This document shows positions 1-6,297 of a stretch of 18,726 nucleotides of DNA, piece after piece. Both the position numbers and the translations under genes were made by a program. The stretch is from NCBI GenBank assembly GCA_037969115.1, contig JBBKWQ010000013.1, positions 1 through 18,726 of the forward strand. Direction: 5' to 3'. Source of the stretch: JBBKWQ01 sp037969115. Lineage in GTDB: Bacteria; Actinomycetota; Acidimicrobiia; Acidimicrobiales; Ilumatobacteraceae. A model generated the notes under the pieces. The model did not search any database and was not told the DNA's origin. It worked only from the letters and a program-made list of their open reading frames with translations. Every line of letters begins with the position of its first letter. The stretch's first letter is position 1.

Positions 1-73
1 CGGCCACCACGGCGGACAACGACACCGCCGCCACAGCGACTGCGGCGGCAACGACCCAACGGCGACCACTCAT
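1..73 (-). CDS. 5' end of a gene for an exported or membrane-anchored protein (truncated by window edge)
   Basis: An ATG at 71-73 on the minus strand opens a frame of 24 codons that runs off the left edge with no stop. It begins MSGRRWVV and continues as an unbroken run of Ala, Val, Ser and Leu. A short basic start (Arg-Arg) followed by a hydrophobic core is the pattern of a Sec signal peptide or an N-terminal membrane anchor. The RR pair lacks the rest of a Tat consensus. The gene is divergent from the thioesterase at 138, with 64 nt between the two start codons. No clear Shine-Dalgarno is visible. The function cannot be told from this fragment, and it could in principle be a chance open frame. 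Confidence 0.5.
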   Translation of the reverse strand, partial: MSGRRWVVAAAVAVAAVSLSAVVA

Positions 74-115
74 AGACACGACATGACAGCGTAGCGCGTT
101 ATATTTCGATTTCGT

Positions 116-125
116 CAAGATCTTG
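116..125. promoter_or_regulatory. 10-bp perfect palindrome in the divergent promoter region
   Basis: The sequence CAAGATCTTG is its own reverse complement and lies directly upstream of the candidate -10 of the thioesterase gene. The position would suit a small dimeric repressor. A 10-bp palindrome is expected by chance several times in a window of this size, so only its location makes it notable. Confidence 0.25.
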
Positions 126-131
126 TAACAT
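126..131 (+). promoter_or_regulatory. candidate -10 box of a leaderless promoter for the thioesterase gene
   Basis: TAACAT fits the TANNNT -10 consensus and is followed by exactly 6 nt and then the ATG at 138, so transcription would start at or next to the start codon. There is no Shine-Dalgarno before the ATG, which agrees with a leaderless message, common in actinobacteria. No good -35 box is visible. Confidence 0.4.
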
Positions 132-137
132 TCGACG

Positions 138-647
138 ATGATCAACGACGAATCCGCAACCGGCTCGATCGGTCGTTCGCTCTTCGACATGGACCCGTCC
201 GCGGCCGCGTTCGGCATCGAACTCGTCGAGGTGATCGACGGTTCGGCAACCGTTCGCATGGCGGTCACGCGCGCCATGTGCAACGGCTTCGACATGTGTC
301 ACGGCGGCATGACGTTCCTGCTGGCCGATTCGGCAATGGCCTTCGCCAGCAACAACTATGACGACCGAGCGCTCGCCACCCAGGCATCGATCGACTGGCT
401 GGCGCCGGTGCCGCTCGGGGCCGTGATGACGGCCACGGCCACGCAGCGCTGGCATCGCGGCAGGACGCGTCTGTACGACATCGTGGTCACGATCCCGAGC
501 GCCGACGGCGACGGCCCCGACTCAGAAGTTGCGATCGTGCACGGCCGCACCCAGCACGTGGGCGGAGCGGTCGCCCCGGCCTCGTCCGGTGATGCTGGTC
601 GATCGGCCGGCCGGGCCGACCCTCAGGCGAACTCCGAACCCAGATAG
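138..647 (+). CDS. paaI: PaaI-type hotdog-fold acyl-CoA thioesterase
   Basis: A 169-aa single-domain protein of the PaaI thioesterase family, which hydrolyses (hydroxy)phenylacetyl-CoA and related CoA esters in the cytoplasm. The family core is clear: NGFDMCHGG at residues 49-57 with the HGG signature, followed by FLLADSAMAFASNN, whose LAD aspartate (about D64) matches the catalytic Asp of E. coli PaaI. The domain ends near residue 143. The last 25 or so residues are Ala/Ser/Arg-rich and probably disordered. The 3' end overlaps the 3' end of livG on the other strand by 25 nt. Phenylacetate genes (paaABCDE, paaK) are not in the window, so the role may be general clearing of aberrant CoA esters beside an acyl-CoA synthetase. 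The family call is firm, the exact substrate is not. Confidence 0.85.
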   Translation: MINDESATGSIGRSLFDMDPSAAAFGIELVEVIDGSATVRMAVTRAMCNGFDMCHGGMTFLLADSAMAFASNNYDDRALATQASIDWLAPVPLGAVMTATATQRWHRGRTRLYDIVVTIPSADGDGPDSEVAIVHGRTQHVGGAVAPASSGDAGRSAGRADPQANSEPR

Positions 648-1393
648 GCCGCGATCACGGCAGGGTTCTCTTGAATCTCCGAGGGCGTGCCGAGGGCGAT
701 GCGCTGACCGAAGTCGAGCACCATGATGCGATCGGCGATGTCCATGACCAACCCCATGTCGTGTTCGACCATGATCATCGGAATGTCGAGTTCGCGCTTG
801 ATGTCGAGGATGAACCGGGCCATGTCCTCGGTTTCTTCCTGGTTCATCCCTGCGACCGGCTCGTCGAGCAGGAGCAGTTCGGGTTCCATCGCCAGGGCGC
901 GACCCAGTTCGACGCGCTTCTGGAAGCCGTAGGGCAACAGCGAAACGGGATGTTTGCGCCACTGCTCGATCTCGAGGAAGTCGATGATGTCTTCGACCTT
1001 GCGCCGATTCGCGAGCTCTTCGCGCTTGGCGCGCCCGAACCAGACGGCCGCGGAGAAGATCGTGCTGTTCATCCGGATGTGTCGGCCCGTGAGCAGGTTG
1101 TCGACCACGGTCATCTGGGGGAACAGCTCGATGTTCTGGAACGTCCGTGCGATGCCCATCTTGGCGACCTTGTCGGGACGAGTGCCCTGAAGCGACTCAC
1201 CCTTGAATCGGATGTCGCCCTCTTGTGGGAGGTACACCTGGCTGATCGTGTTGAAGATCGATGTCTTGCCGGCGCCGTTGGGGCCGATGATCGAGAACAG
1301 CTCACCCGGGTGCACGTCGAAGCTCACGGCGTCGATGGCGGTCACACCACCGAAGCGCAGGGTGATGTTGTCGACTTCGAGGAGAGCGCTCAT
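623..1393 (-). CDS. livG: HAAT-family ABC transporter ATP-binding protein LivG
   Basis: One of the two ATPase subunits of the branched-chain-amino-acid-type importer (256 aa from the chosen start). Walker A GPNGAGKT lies at residues 37-44, the Q-loop at Q86, an ABC signature of the LivG kind (LPYGFQKR, 153-160) rather than LSGGQ, Walker B LLLLDEP at 173-179 and the switch histidine at H211. The ATG at 1393 was chosen because AAGGAA (1402-1407 on the minus strand) stands 8 nt before it and family members start with a short lead to the first strand. An in-frame start 10 codons upstream lacks this support. It is the last gene of the operon, 43 nt after livF, and pairs with LivF on the cytoplasmic face of LivHM. 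Confidence 0.93.
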   Translation of the reverse strand: MSALLEVDNITLRFGGVTAIDAVSFDVHPGELFSIIGPNGAGKTSIFNTISQVYLPQEGDIRFKGESLQGTRPDKVAKMGIARTFQNIELFPQMTVVDNLLTGRHIRMNSTIFSAAVWFGRAKREELANRRKVEDIIDFLEIEQWRKHPVSLLPYGFQKRVELGRALAMEPELLLLDEPVAGMNQEETEDMARFILDIKRELDIPMIMVEHDMGLVMDIADRIMVLDFGQRIALGTPSEIQENPAVIAAYLGSEFA

Positions 1394-1436
1394 GGTGTGG
1401 ATTCCTTCCGGCCGGAGCAGCACGAGACGGAGGCGT

Positions 1437-2279
1437 TCACGACGCCCACCGCTTGCGTCGCTTGTAGTGCTTCACGTCCTTGAACGACTTCTTGCCGCCC
1501 TCGTCACCGTGGAGGCCGAGGTAGAACTCCTTGACGTCGTCGTCGGCGAGGAGTTTCTTCCCGTCGCCGTCCATGACCACCTTGCCCGTCTCCATGATGT
1601 AGCCGTAGTTGGCGATCGAGAGCGCCATCATCGCGTTCTGTTCGATCAGGAGCACGCTCGTGCCCTGCTTGTTGATGTCGACGATGATGTCGCGGATCTG
1701 CTCGATCAACTTGGGAGCGAGACCCAACGACGGTTCGTCGAGCACGAGCAGTTTCGGACTGGCCATGAGCGCACGGCCGATGGCGAGCATCTGTTGCTCG
1801 CCGCCCGAGAGGTAACCCGACACCTGCTTGCGACGCTCGGCGATACGAGGGAACAGGTCCATCACGCGCCCGTAGGCCTCTTCGGTCTGCGCTTTGTCCT
1901 TGATGGTGAAACCACCAGTGATGAGATTCTCGTCGACGGTGAGCTCGGGGAACACACGGCGGCCCTCCATCACCTGGGTGATGCCCGCCTTCACGATGTC
2001 GGACGGCTTCTTCCCGTTGAGCACCTCGCCGTTGTAGGTGATCGTGCCCTTGGTGATGACACCATGGTGGTTGTCGAGCAGCCCCGACACCGCTCGCAGT
2101 GCGGTGGTCTTGCCGGCGCCGTTGGCACCGAGCAGTGCGATGATCTCGCCGTCGGGCACATCGATCGAGAGGCCCCGGAGCACCAGGATCACTTCGTTGT
2201 AGACGACCTCGACGTTGGCGAGTTCCAGCACGTTCACACTCCCGTCAGCGAGCTGCGTTTCGTTCGGATGGCGGGCCAT
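1437..2279 (-). CDS. livF: HAAT-family ABC transporter ATP-binding protein LivF
   Basis: Second ATPase of the importer, 280 aa if the ATG at 2279 is used. Walker A GANGAGKTT is at residues 51-59, the signature LSGGEQQ at 157-163, Walker B LLVLDEP at 177-183, and the switch region reads LIEQN, as is usual in LivF. Past the usual end of the family (about residue 255) comes a basic, aromatic tail ending KSFKDVKHYKRRKRWAS, absent from classical LivF. Start choice is open: the frame is open up to 2387 through a tandem DNA repeat, which is unlikely to be coding. A GTG at 2231 has a much better Shine-Dalgarno (GGGAG, 7 nt spacing) and would begin right at the conserved VLELANVEVVY segment (264 aa). 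Either way the protein is complete. Confidence 0.92.
   Translation of the reverse strand: MARHPNETQLADGSVNVLELANVEVVYNEVILVLRGLSIDVPDGEIIALLGANGAGKTTALRAVSGLLDNHHGVITKGTITYNGEVLNGKKPSDIVKAGITQVMEGRRVFPELTVDENLITGGFTIKDKAQTEEAYGRVMDLFPRIAERRKQVSGYLSGGEQQMLAIGRALMASPKLLVLDEPSLGLAPKLIEQIRDIIVDINKQGTSVLLIEQNAMMALSIANYGYIMETGKVVMDGDGKKLLADDDVKEFYLGLHGDEGGKKSFKDVKHYKRRKRWAS
2239..2243 (-). promoter_or_regulatory. ribosome binding site favouring the GTG start of livF
   Basis: On the minus strand this reads GGGAG, 7 nt before the GTG at 2231. The ATG at 2279 has no comparable Shine-Dalgarno. This supports the shorter LivF of 264 aa, which starts where classical LivF proteins start. Confidence 0.4.
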
Positions 2280-2286
2280 CGGCCCG

Positions 2287-2350
2287 AGTTCGGTGTTCGT
2301 AGTTCGGTCTTCGTTGTTCGGTCTTCGATGTTCGGTCTTCGGTCTTCGAT
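2287..2350. repeat. imperfect 14-bp tandem repeat between livK and livF
   Basis: Four head-to-tail 14-bp units at 2287-2300, 2301-2314, 2315-2328 and 2329-2342 share the core GTTCGGTNTTCG, with a half unit after them. The units themselves are built from two similar 7-mers (GTTCGGT and CTTCG-like). The repeat lies in the 127-nt intergenic gap, directly before the livF start. It carries an open frame fused to livF, but the Arg/Thr/Pro/Asn-rich translation has no counterpart in LivF, so I treat it as non-coding. Confidence 0.75.
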
Positions 2351-2354
2351 GCCG

Positions 2355-2380
2355 GGTGGTGGGGCCGAAGCCCCACCACC
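2355..2380 (-). terminator. strong intercistronic hairpin with UUCG tetraloop after livK
   Basis: A perfect 11-bp stem (GGTGGTGGGGC paired with GCCCCACCACC) closes a four-base loop. On the transcribed (minus) strand the loop is TTCG closed by C-G, the very stable cUUCGg tetraloop. It begins 26 nt after the livK stop. No T-tract follows, so it may be a U-less terminator, a partial attenuator or a 3' stabiliser of livK mRNA. Any of these would give more binding protein than ATPase. Confidence 0.65.
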
Positions 2381-2406
2381 AGATCATCGATCAGTACGGG
2401 ACTCGG

Positions 2407-3852
2407 TCAGCCTGCTGCCACGAAGCAGGGGCCGTCCCAGACGTACGCCGCCGCGGCGTCCGACACGAACGGACCCTCGATCAGCGTGAACCCGGTACCC
2501 GCTCCCTCGTCGGACACGGTGGCGCCCGGCGTGAAGTTGTCGAGTGCCACGTCGTACATGTACGACTCGCGAACGATGAAGTCGTTCGGCTCGCCACTCC
2601 ACGTCTGATCGGGAGCCAGTCCCTTGAAGTTCGCCTGCACCTGGGCGAGCGCCGCCACGACACCTGCGCGGGTCATGTCGCCGTTCGCTGCCGCCTGCTC
2701 GAGGACCTGCTGTGTGGCAAGACCCTCGGTCCAGGAGACGATGTAGACGTCCGACACGGGTGCGTCGGGCTTCTTGGAACGCATTCCTTCGACCATTTCG
2801 GTCATGCCTTCGCTCTCGTCCGACTCCCACAGCTGGGTGTAGGTCGAGTGCGAGTACACCTCGTCGGCGATCGGGCCGAGGTCGGTGGCCAGCAGCTGGA
2901 AGTTCCAGGTGGGTGAGTTACCCGACCACTGTGCACGAAGCCCTTGAGCATATGCGCCGCCCAAGATCTCTGCCAGCGTCGTGGGGTTGATGGTCGCCCA
3001 CACGATGTCGGGGTTGGCCGAGACCAACTCGGTGATCACGGGAGTCTGATCGGAACCAGGCACCACGGCACCTTCACCGTCGTACACCACTTCCAGACCG
3101 AGGGCCTCGGCAGCCAACTTCGCGCCGGCCGCACCGTCCTGGCCGTACTCACCCGGGAACGACAAGATGCCGATCGTGGATGCGTTGTTGGCACCGGCGA
3201 GCGAACTCACGCCGTTGATCGCCTCGATGCAGTAGTTGGTGTAGAGCTCCATCACGTTCGAACCGAGCGTGGGATCTGCCCAACCCGAGTACCACGACAG
3301 CGGAATCGCCAGCAGGTTGTCTTCGGCCAGCATCTCGGCGGTCGCCGCGGTGTGCGGCGAGCCGGTCGACTGGCTGAACATCAGCACGCCGCCGTCGCCT
3401 TCTGCCGACATCTCCTCGTAGTTGGCGAGGTGTGTGGGCACGTCGTACGCGTTGTCGAGGATCTCGAGTTCGACCTGACGTCCTGCGATGCCGCCGTTGT
3501 CGTTCACGATCTGCCAGAAGGCCTCCTGTCCGTCAACGATCTGCGTCACGAGCGGAGCGAAGATTCCGGACAGGTCGGCGTTGAGACCGATCGTGATCGT
3601 GTCGTCGGAGACACCGAAGTCGGTGGCGATCTCCGCGGGCGCCTCGGCGACCGTGTCGGCGGTGGTGTCGGCGGTGGTGTCGGCCGTGGTGTCCTCGGTC
3701 ATCTCGGCCGTGTCCGGCGGAGTCGTGTCGCCAGCTGCCGTGTCTTCGGTCGGAGCGTCGGTGGTTTCAGCCGCGTCGTCATCGCTGCCGCATGCCGCTG
3801 CCACGAGTGCCAGCGCCACGAGCGGTGCAATGCCCTTGATCACTTTCTTCAT
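2407..3852 (-). CDS. livK: HAAT-family substrate-binding lipoprotein LivK
   Basis: Extracytoplasmic solute-binding protein of the importer, 481 aa from the ATG at 3852. The start is supported by an AGGGGGA Shine-Dalgarno about 5 nt upstream and by the signal peptide that follows at once (MKKVIKG, hydrophobic core, VAAAC lipobox). Cys21 would be lipidated and anchor the protein to the membrane. Residues 22-75 form an Asp/Thr/Ala-rich linker with four DTTA-like repeats. The periplasmic-binding-protein type I fold follows from about residue 80 (ITIGLNADLSGIFAPL), in the Peripla_BP_6 style. Two further Cys, one in the centre and one six residues from the end, could form a disulfide. Substrate unknown: the fadD partner argues for a carboxylic acid rather than an amino acid. 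Gap to livM is 102 nt, with no convincing promoter. Confidence 0.9.
   Translation of the reverse strand: MKKVIKGIAPLVALALVAAACGSDDDAAETTDAPTEDTAAGDTTPPDTAEMTEDTTADTTADTTADTVAEAPAEIATDFGVSDDTITIGLNADLSGIFAPLVTQIVDGQEAFWQIVNDNGGIAGRQVELEILDNAYDVPTHLANYEEMSAEGDGGVLMFSQSTGSPHTAATAEMLAEDNLLAIPLSWYSGWADPTLGSNVMELYTNYCIEAINGVSSLAGANNASTIGILSFPGEYGQDGAAGAKLAAEALGLEVVYDGEGAVVPGSDQTPVITELVSANPDIVWATINPTTLAEILGGAYAQGLRAQWSGNSPTWNFQLLATDLGPIADEVYSHSTYTQLWESDESEGMTEMVEGMRSKKPDAPVSDVYIVSWTEGLATQQVLEQAAANGDMTRAGVVAALAQVQANFKGLAPDQTWSGEPNDFIVRESYMYDVALDNFTPGATVSDEGAGTGFTLIEGPFVSDAAAAYVWDGPCFVAAG
3653..3700. repeat. 12-bp tandem repeat inside the livK linker
   Basis: Four 12-bp units (GTGTCGGCGGTG at 3653-3664, identical at 3665-3676, then two decayed copies) encode the repeated DTTA peptide of the LivK linker. 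It is in frame, so copy number changes would only lengthen or shorten the tether. Confidence 0.8.
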
Positions 3853-3954
3853 ATTTCCCCCTGTGTTGTTGGGTTGGGAAGCGCCACTCGGCACTCCACA
3901 TTGTTCAACCGGCAACGATAGGTCGTCGGTCGGAGATTGCAGGTCATCGGACGA

Positions 3955-5217
3955 TCAATAACTGAACGGCCAACGTTTCCAGTAATTGCGGATCTTGACC
4001 CAGATGCCGAACAGTCCGAGCGGCTCGAAGATCAGGAAGATGATGATGAGCAGGCCATAGATCACGAGGTTCCAGTCGAACACGTTCAACGCATATCCCT
4101 GGGCCTGGCTCCCGATCGAGACCGGGCCGAAGTCGGAGCCACCGCCATCGGTGAGCACGGTTTCGGCGACGCCACCGACGACACCGCCGTCGTTCGCACG
4201 GTCGGACAGCCAATCGGTGAAATCCTTCACCAACTCGGGCATGAGCACCACGAAGAACGTGCCCATCATGGTGCCGCTGACCGTGCCGGCACCGCCGATC
4301 AACAGAATGGCGATGAACTCGACCGACAGCGCAAGGTTGAATTGTGTTGCCGGCAGCTTGCCGATGTGCGAGGCGAACAACGCACCGGCAACTCCGGCGA
4401 AGAACGAGCTCGTGGCGAACGCGACCAGCTTGTACCTGAAGTCGGCAACGCCCATGACCTCGGCAGCGATGTCACGGTCTCGTATGGCCTGGAGTGCACG
4501 GCCCGTGCGGCTGCGTGCGATGTTGAGCGCGAAGAACAAGAAGACGAGCATGACCGCGGCGACGAAGAGGAACTCCTTCTGGTTGTCGGACACCTCGAAC
4601 CACAGCCACTTGCCGTCGCTCGTCATGTCGATCGCAGCGTTCTCCTCTTTCCAGAACCTGACCTTGAAGTTGGGGAAGTCGCGGCCCAGTGAGGGGTCGC
4701 CGGCGATCTTGCGGCCCCACGACGTGTTGCCCATGTGAATACCGATGAACACCAGGCCCAGCGTCACGATCGCCAGATAGAGCCCTCTGAGTTTGACCGC
4801 GAACGGTGACACGATGATGCCGACGAGCGCCGCACCGACACCCGCGCCGGGCAGCCAGATCCACATCGGCAGACCGAGCCCCCAGACACCGGACCCCGTG
4901 GCTCCACCGAGCACTGCCGAGGTGTACGCACCGACTCCCATGAAGAAGGCGTGACCCAGTGAGACCTGACCCGCCATACCGGTGAGGATGTTGAGTCCGA
5001 GCGCAGCGACCGCGATGATCATCGCTTCGGTCATGAACCGGATCCAGTTCGGGTCGCCCAGGAAGTTGATGGGTCGGATCTGATTGATGATCGGCAGATC
5101 GAACGGCATCAGGAAGAGCGCCATGATCGCCAGCGCGGCGATGACCTTCTTGGTGTAGGTCGGCAGGACCTGGGCCTCGGCCTCGTATGACGTGTAGAGA
5201 TTCGGACGTAGGAACAT
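3955..5217 (-). CDS. livM: HAAT-family ABC transporter permease LivM
   Basis: Inner-membrane permease subunit, 420 aa. The family core is plain: NILTGMAGQVSLGHAFFMGVGAY at about residues 76-98, LRGLYLAIVTLG at 143-154, and the cytoplasmic coupling segment RTGRALQAIRDRDIAAEVMGV at 237-257. Two hydrophilic segments are longer than in a minimal LivM: about 178-212 (with Trp and acidic residues) and 337-378 (Gly/Asp-rich). Both would face outside and might contact LivK. The GGAGGG Shine-Dalgarno lies inside the end of livH, and only 3 nt separate the livH stop from this ATG, so the two are co-translated. It ends FSY just before the 102-nt gap to livK. Confidence 0.93.
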   Translation of the reverse strand: MFLRPNLYTSYEAEAQVLPTYTKKVIAALAIMALFLMPFDLPIINQIRPINFLGDPNWIRFMTEAMIIAVAALGLNILTGMAGQVSLGHAFFMGVGAYTSAVLGGATGSGVWGLGLPMWIWLPGAGVGAALVGIIVSPFAVKLRGLYLAIVTLGLVFIGIHMGNTSWGRKIAGDPSLGRDFPNFKVRFWKEENAAIDMTSDGKWLWFEVSDNQKEFLFVAAVMLVFLFFALNIARSRTGRALQAIRDRDIAAEVMGVADFRYKLVAFATSSFFAGVAGALFASHIGKLPATQFNLALSVEFIAILLIGGAGTVSGTMMGTFFVVLMPELVKDFTDWLSDRANDGGVVGGVAETVLTDGGGSDFGPVSIGSQAQGYALNVFDWNLVIYGLLIIIFLIFEPLGLFGIWVKIRNYWKRWPFSY

Positions 5218-5220
5218 GAC

Positions 5221-6297
5221 TCAGACCCTCCGAATCTCTGGCGTGCCGAACAGGCCGTACGGTTTGACCAGCAGGGTGATGATCATCACCAGGTAGGGCA
5301 CGATCTGGGGATACCCGGCGCCCAGCCACCCCGTCTGCCCGGAGAGGTACTGGCCGGCGAAGATCTCCGCGAGCCCGACGAGCAGGCCACCCGCGAGTGC
5401 ACCCTGCACCGAGTCGAGTCCGCCCAGGATCACTGCCGGGAGGGCACGGAAGGCCACGAGCGCGATGGCAGCCTCGACGGCGCCCGTCTGGGCGACCGGT
5501 GGCGACGCTGCGAACACGCCGCCCAGAGTCGCGAGAACTGCACCGGCGCCCCAGGCGATCGCGAACACGCGGCCGATGTTGATGCCCTGCGCCATGGCAG
5601 CTTCCTGGTCGTTGGCCACCGCCCGCATCGCGATGCCGGTCTTGGTCCGGTAGAACAGGAACACCGCGGTGAACGCGGCGGCGGCGACGCCCATGGCGGC
5701 GACGTACGACCAGTTGACCAGGATGCCGCCGACCTCGAACGATTTGATTCCCCACGGCGCCCCCATCGGCCGGGGACCGTTCTTGACGGCGTCGAGGGCG
5801 ATGACACGCAGGACGATCTCGAGCCCGAGCGTGATCACGGCGACCGAGAACAGCGGCTGCCCGATCATCGGACGGATCGCGAGCCGTTCGAGCAGCAGAC
5901 CCAGGAGAGCCGCTACCACCAGCGCCAGGAGCAGTGACAGCACCCAACGAAACCAATCGGGGCCCCCGAGGCTCATGATCGGATTCCGAATCGTCGTCAG
6001 GGGAATGTGCTCGTCGGTGAACGCGTACGACACGAGCAGCGCGCCACACATCGCGAGCGCACCCTGGGCGAAGTTCACGACCTCGGTCGCCTTGAAGATC
6101 AGGACGAAACCCAGGGCGATGATGGCGTACACCGATCCGAGTGCGACGGCCTTGACGAGCGTGGCAAAGAACGTCGTGGGATCGCTGACGAGCTCGTACA
6201 CCAGGTAGAGCGCGACGGGAATCGCAGCGATCGACAGGATCGTCAGCGGGATGTTCGCCGTGAGGTCGAAACGCTTCTTCGCGATGGTTGCCGTCAT
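5221..6297 (-). CDS. livH: HAAT-family ABC transporter permease LivH
   Basis: Second permease subunit, 358 aa, longer than the usual 290-310 of the family. An N-terminal lead of about 40 residues contains an extra hydrophobic segment (roughly 14-36), before the conserved GSVYAIIALGFVLIFKATEVVNFAQG stretch that marks LivH near residues 54-79. The coupling segment (MRAVANDQEAAMAQGINIGR) and the final ITLLVKPYGLFG are also typical. The ATG overlaps the fadD stop as ATGA and has no Shine-Dalgarno of its own, so translation probably depends on ribosomes finishing fadD. It pairs with LivM to form the channel. Confidence 0.93.
   Translation of the reverse strand: MTATIAKKRFDLTANIPLTILSIAAIPVALYLVYELVSDPTTFFATLVKAVALGSVYAIIALGFVLIFKATEVVNFAQGALAMCGALLVSYAFTDEHIPLTTIRNPIMSLGGPDWFRWVLSLLLALVVAALLGLLLERLAIRPMIGQPLFSVAVITLGLEIVLRVIALDAVKNGPRPMGAPWGIKSFEVGGILVNWSYVAAMGVAAAAFTAVFLFYRTKTGIAMRAVANDQEAAMAQGINIGRVFAIAWGAGAVLATLGGVFAASPPVAQTGAVEAAIALVAFRALPAVILGGLDSVQGALAGGLLVGLAEIFAGQYLSGQTGWLGAGYPQIVPYLVMIITLLVKPYGLFGTPEIRRV

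Noticed and set aside
2280..2387. 36-residue N-terminal extension of LivF
   Set aside because: It is encoded by the hairpin and the 14-bp tandem repeat, has no Shine-Dalgarno and has no counterpart in LivF proteins.
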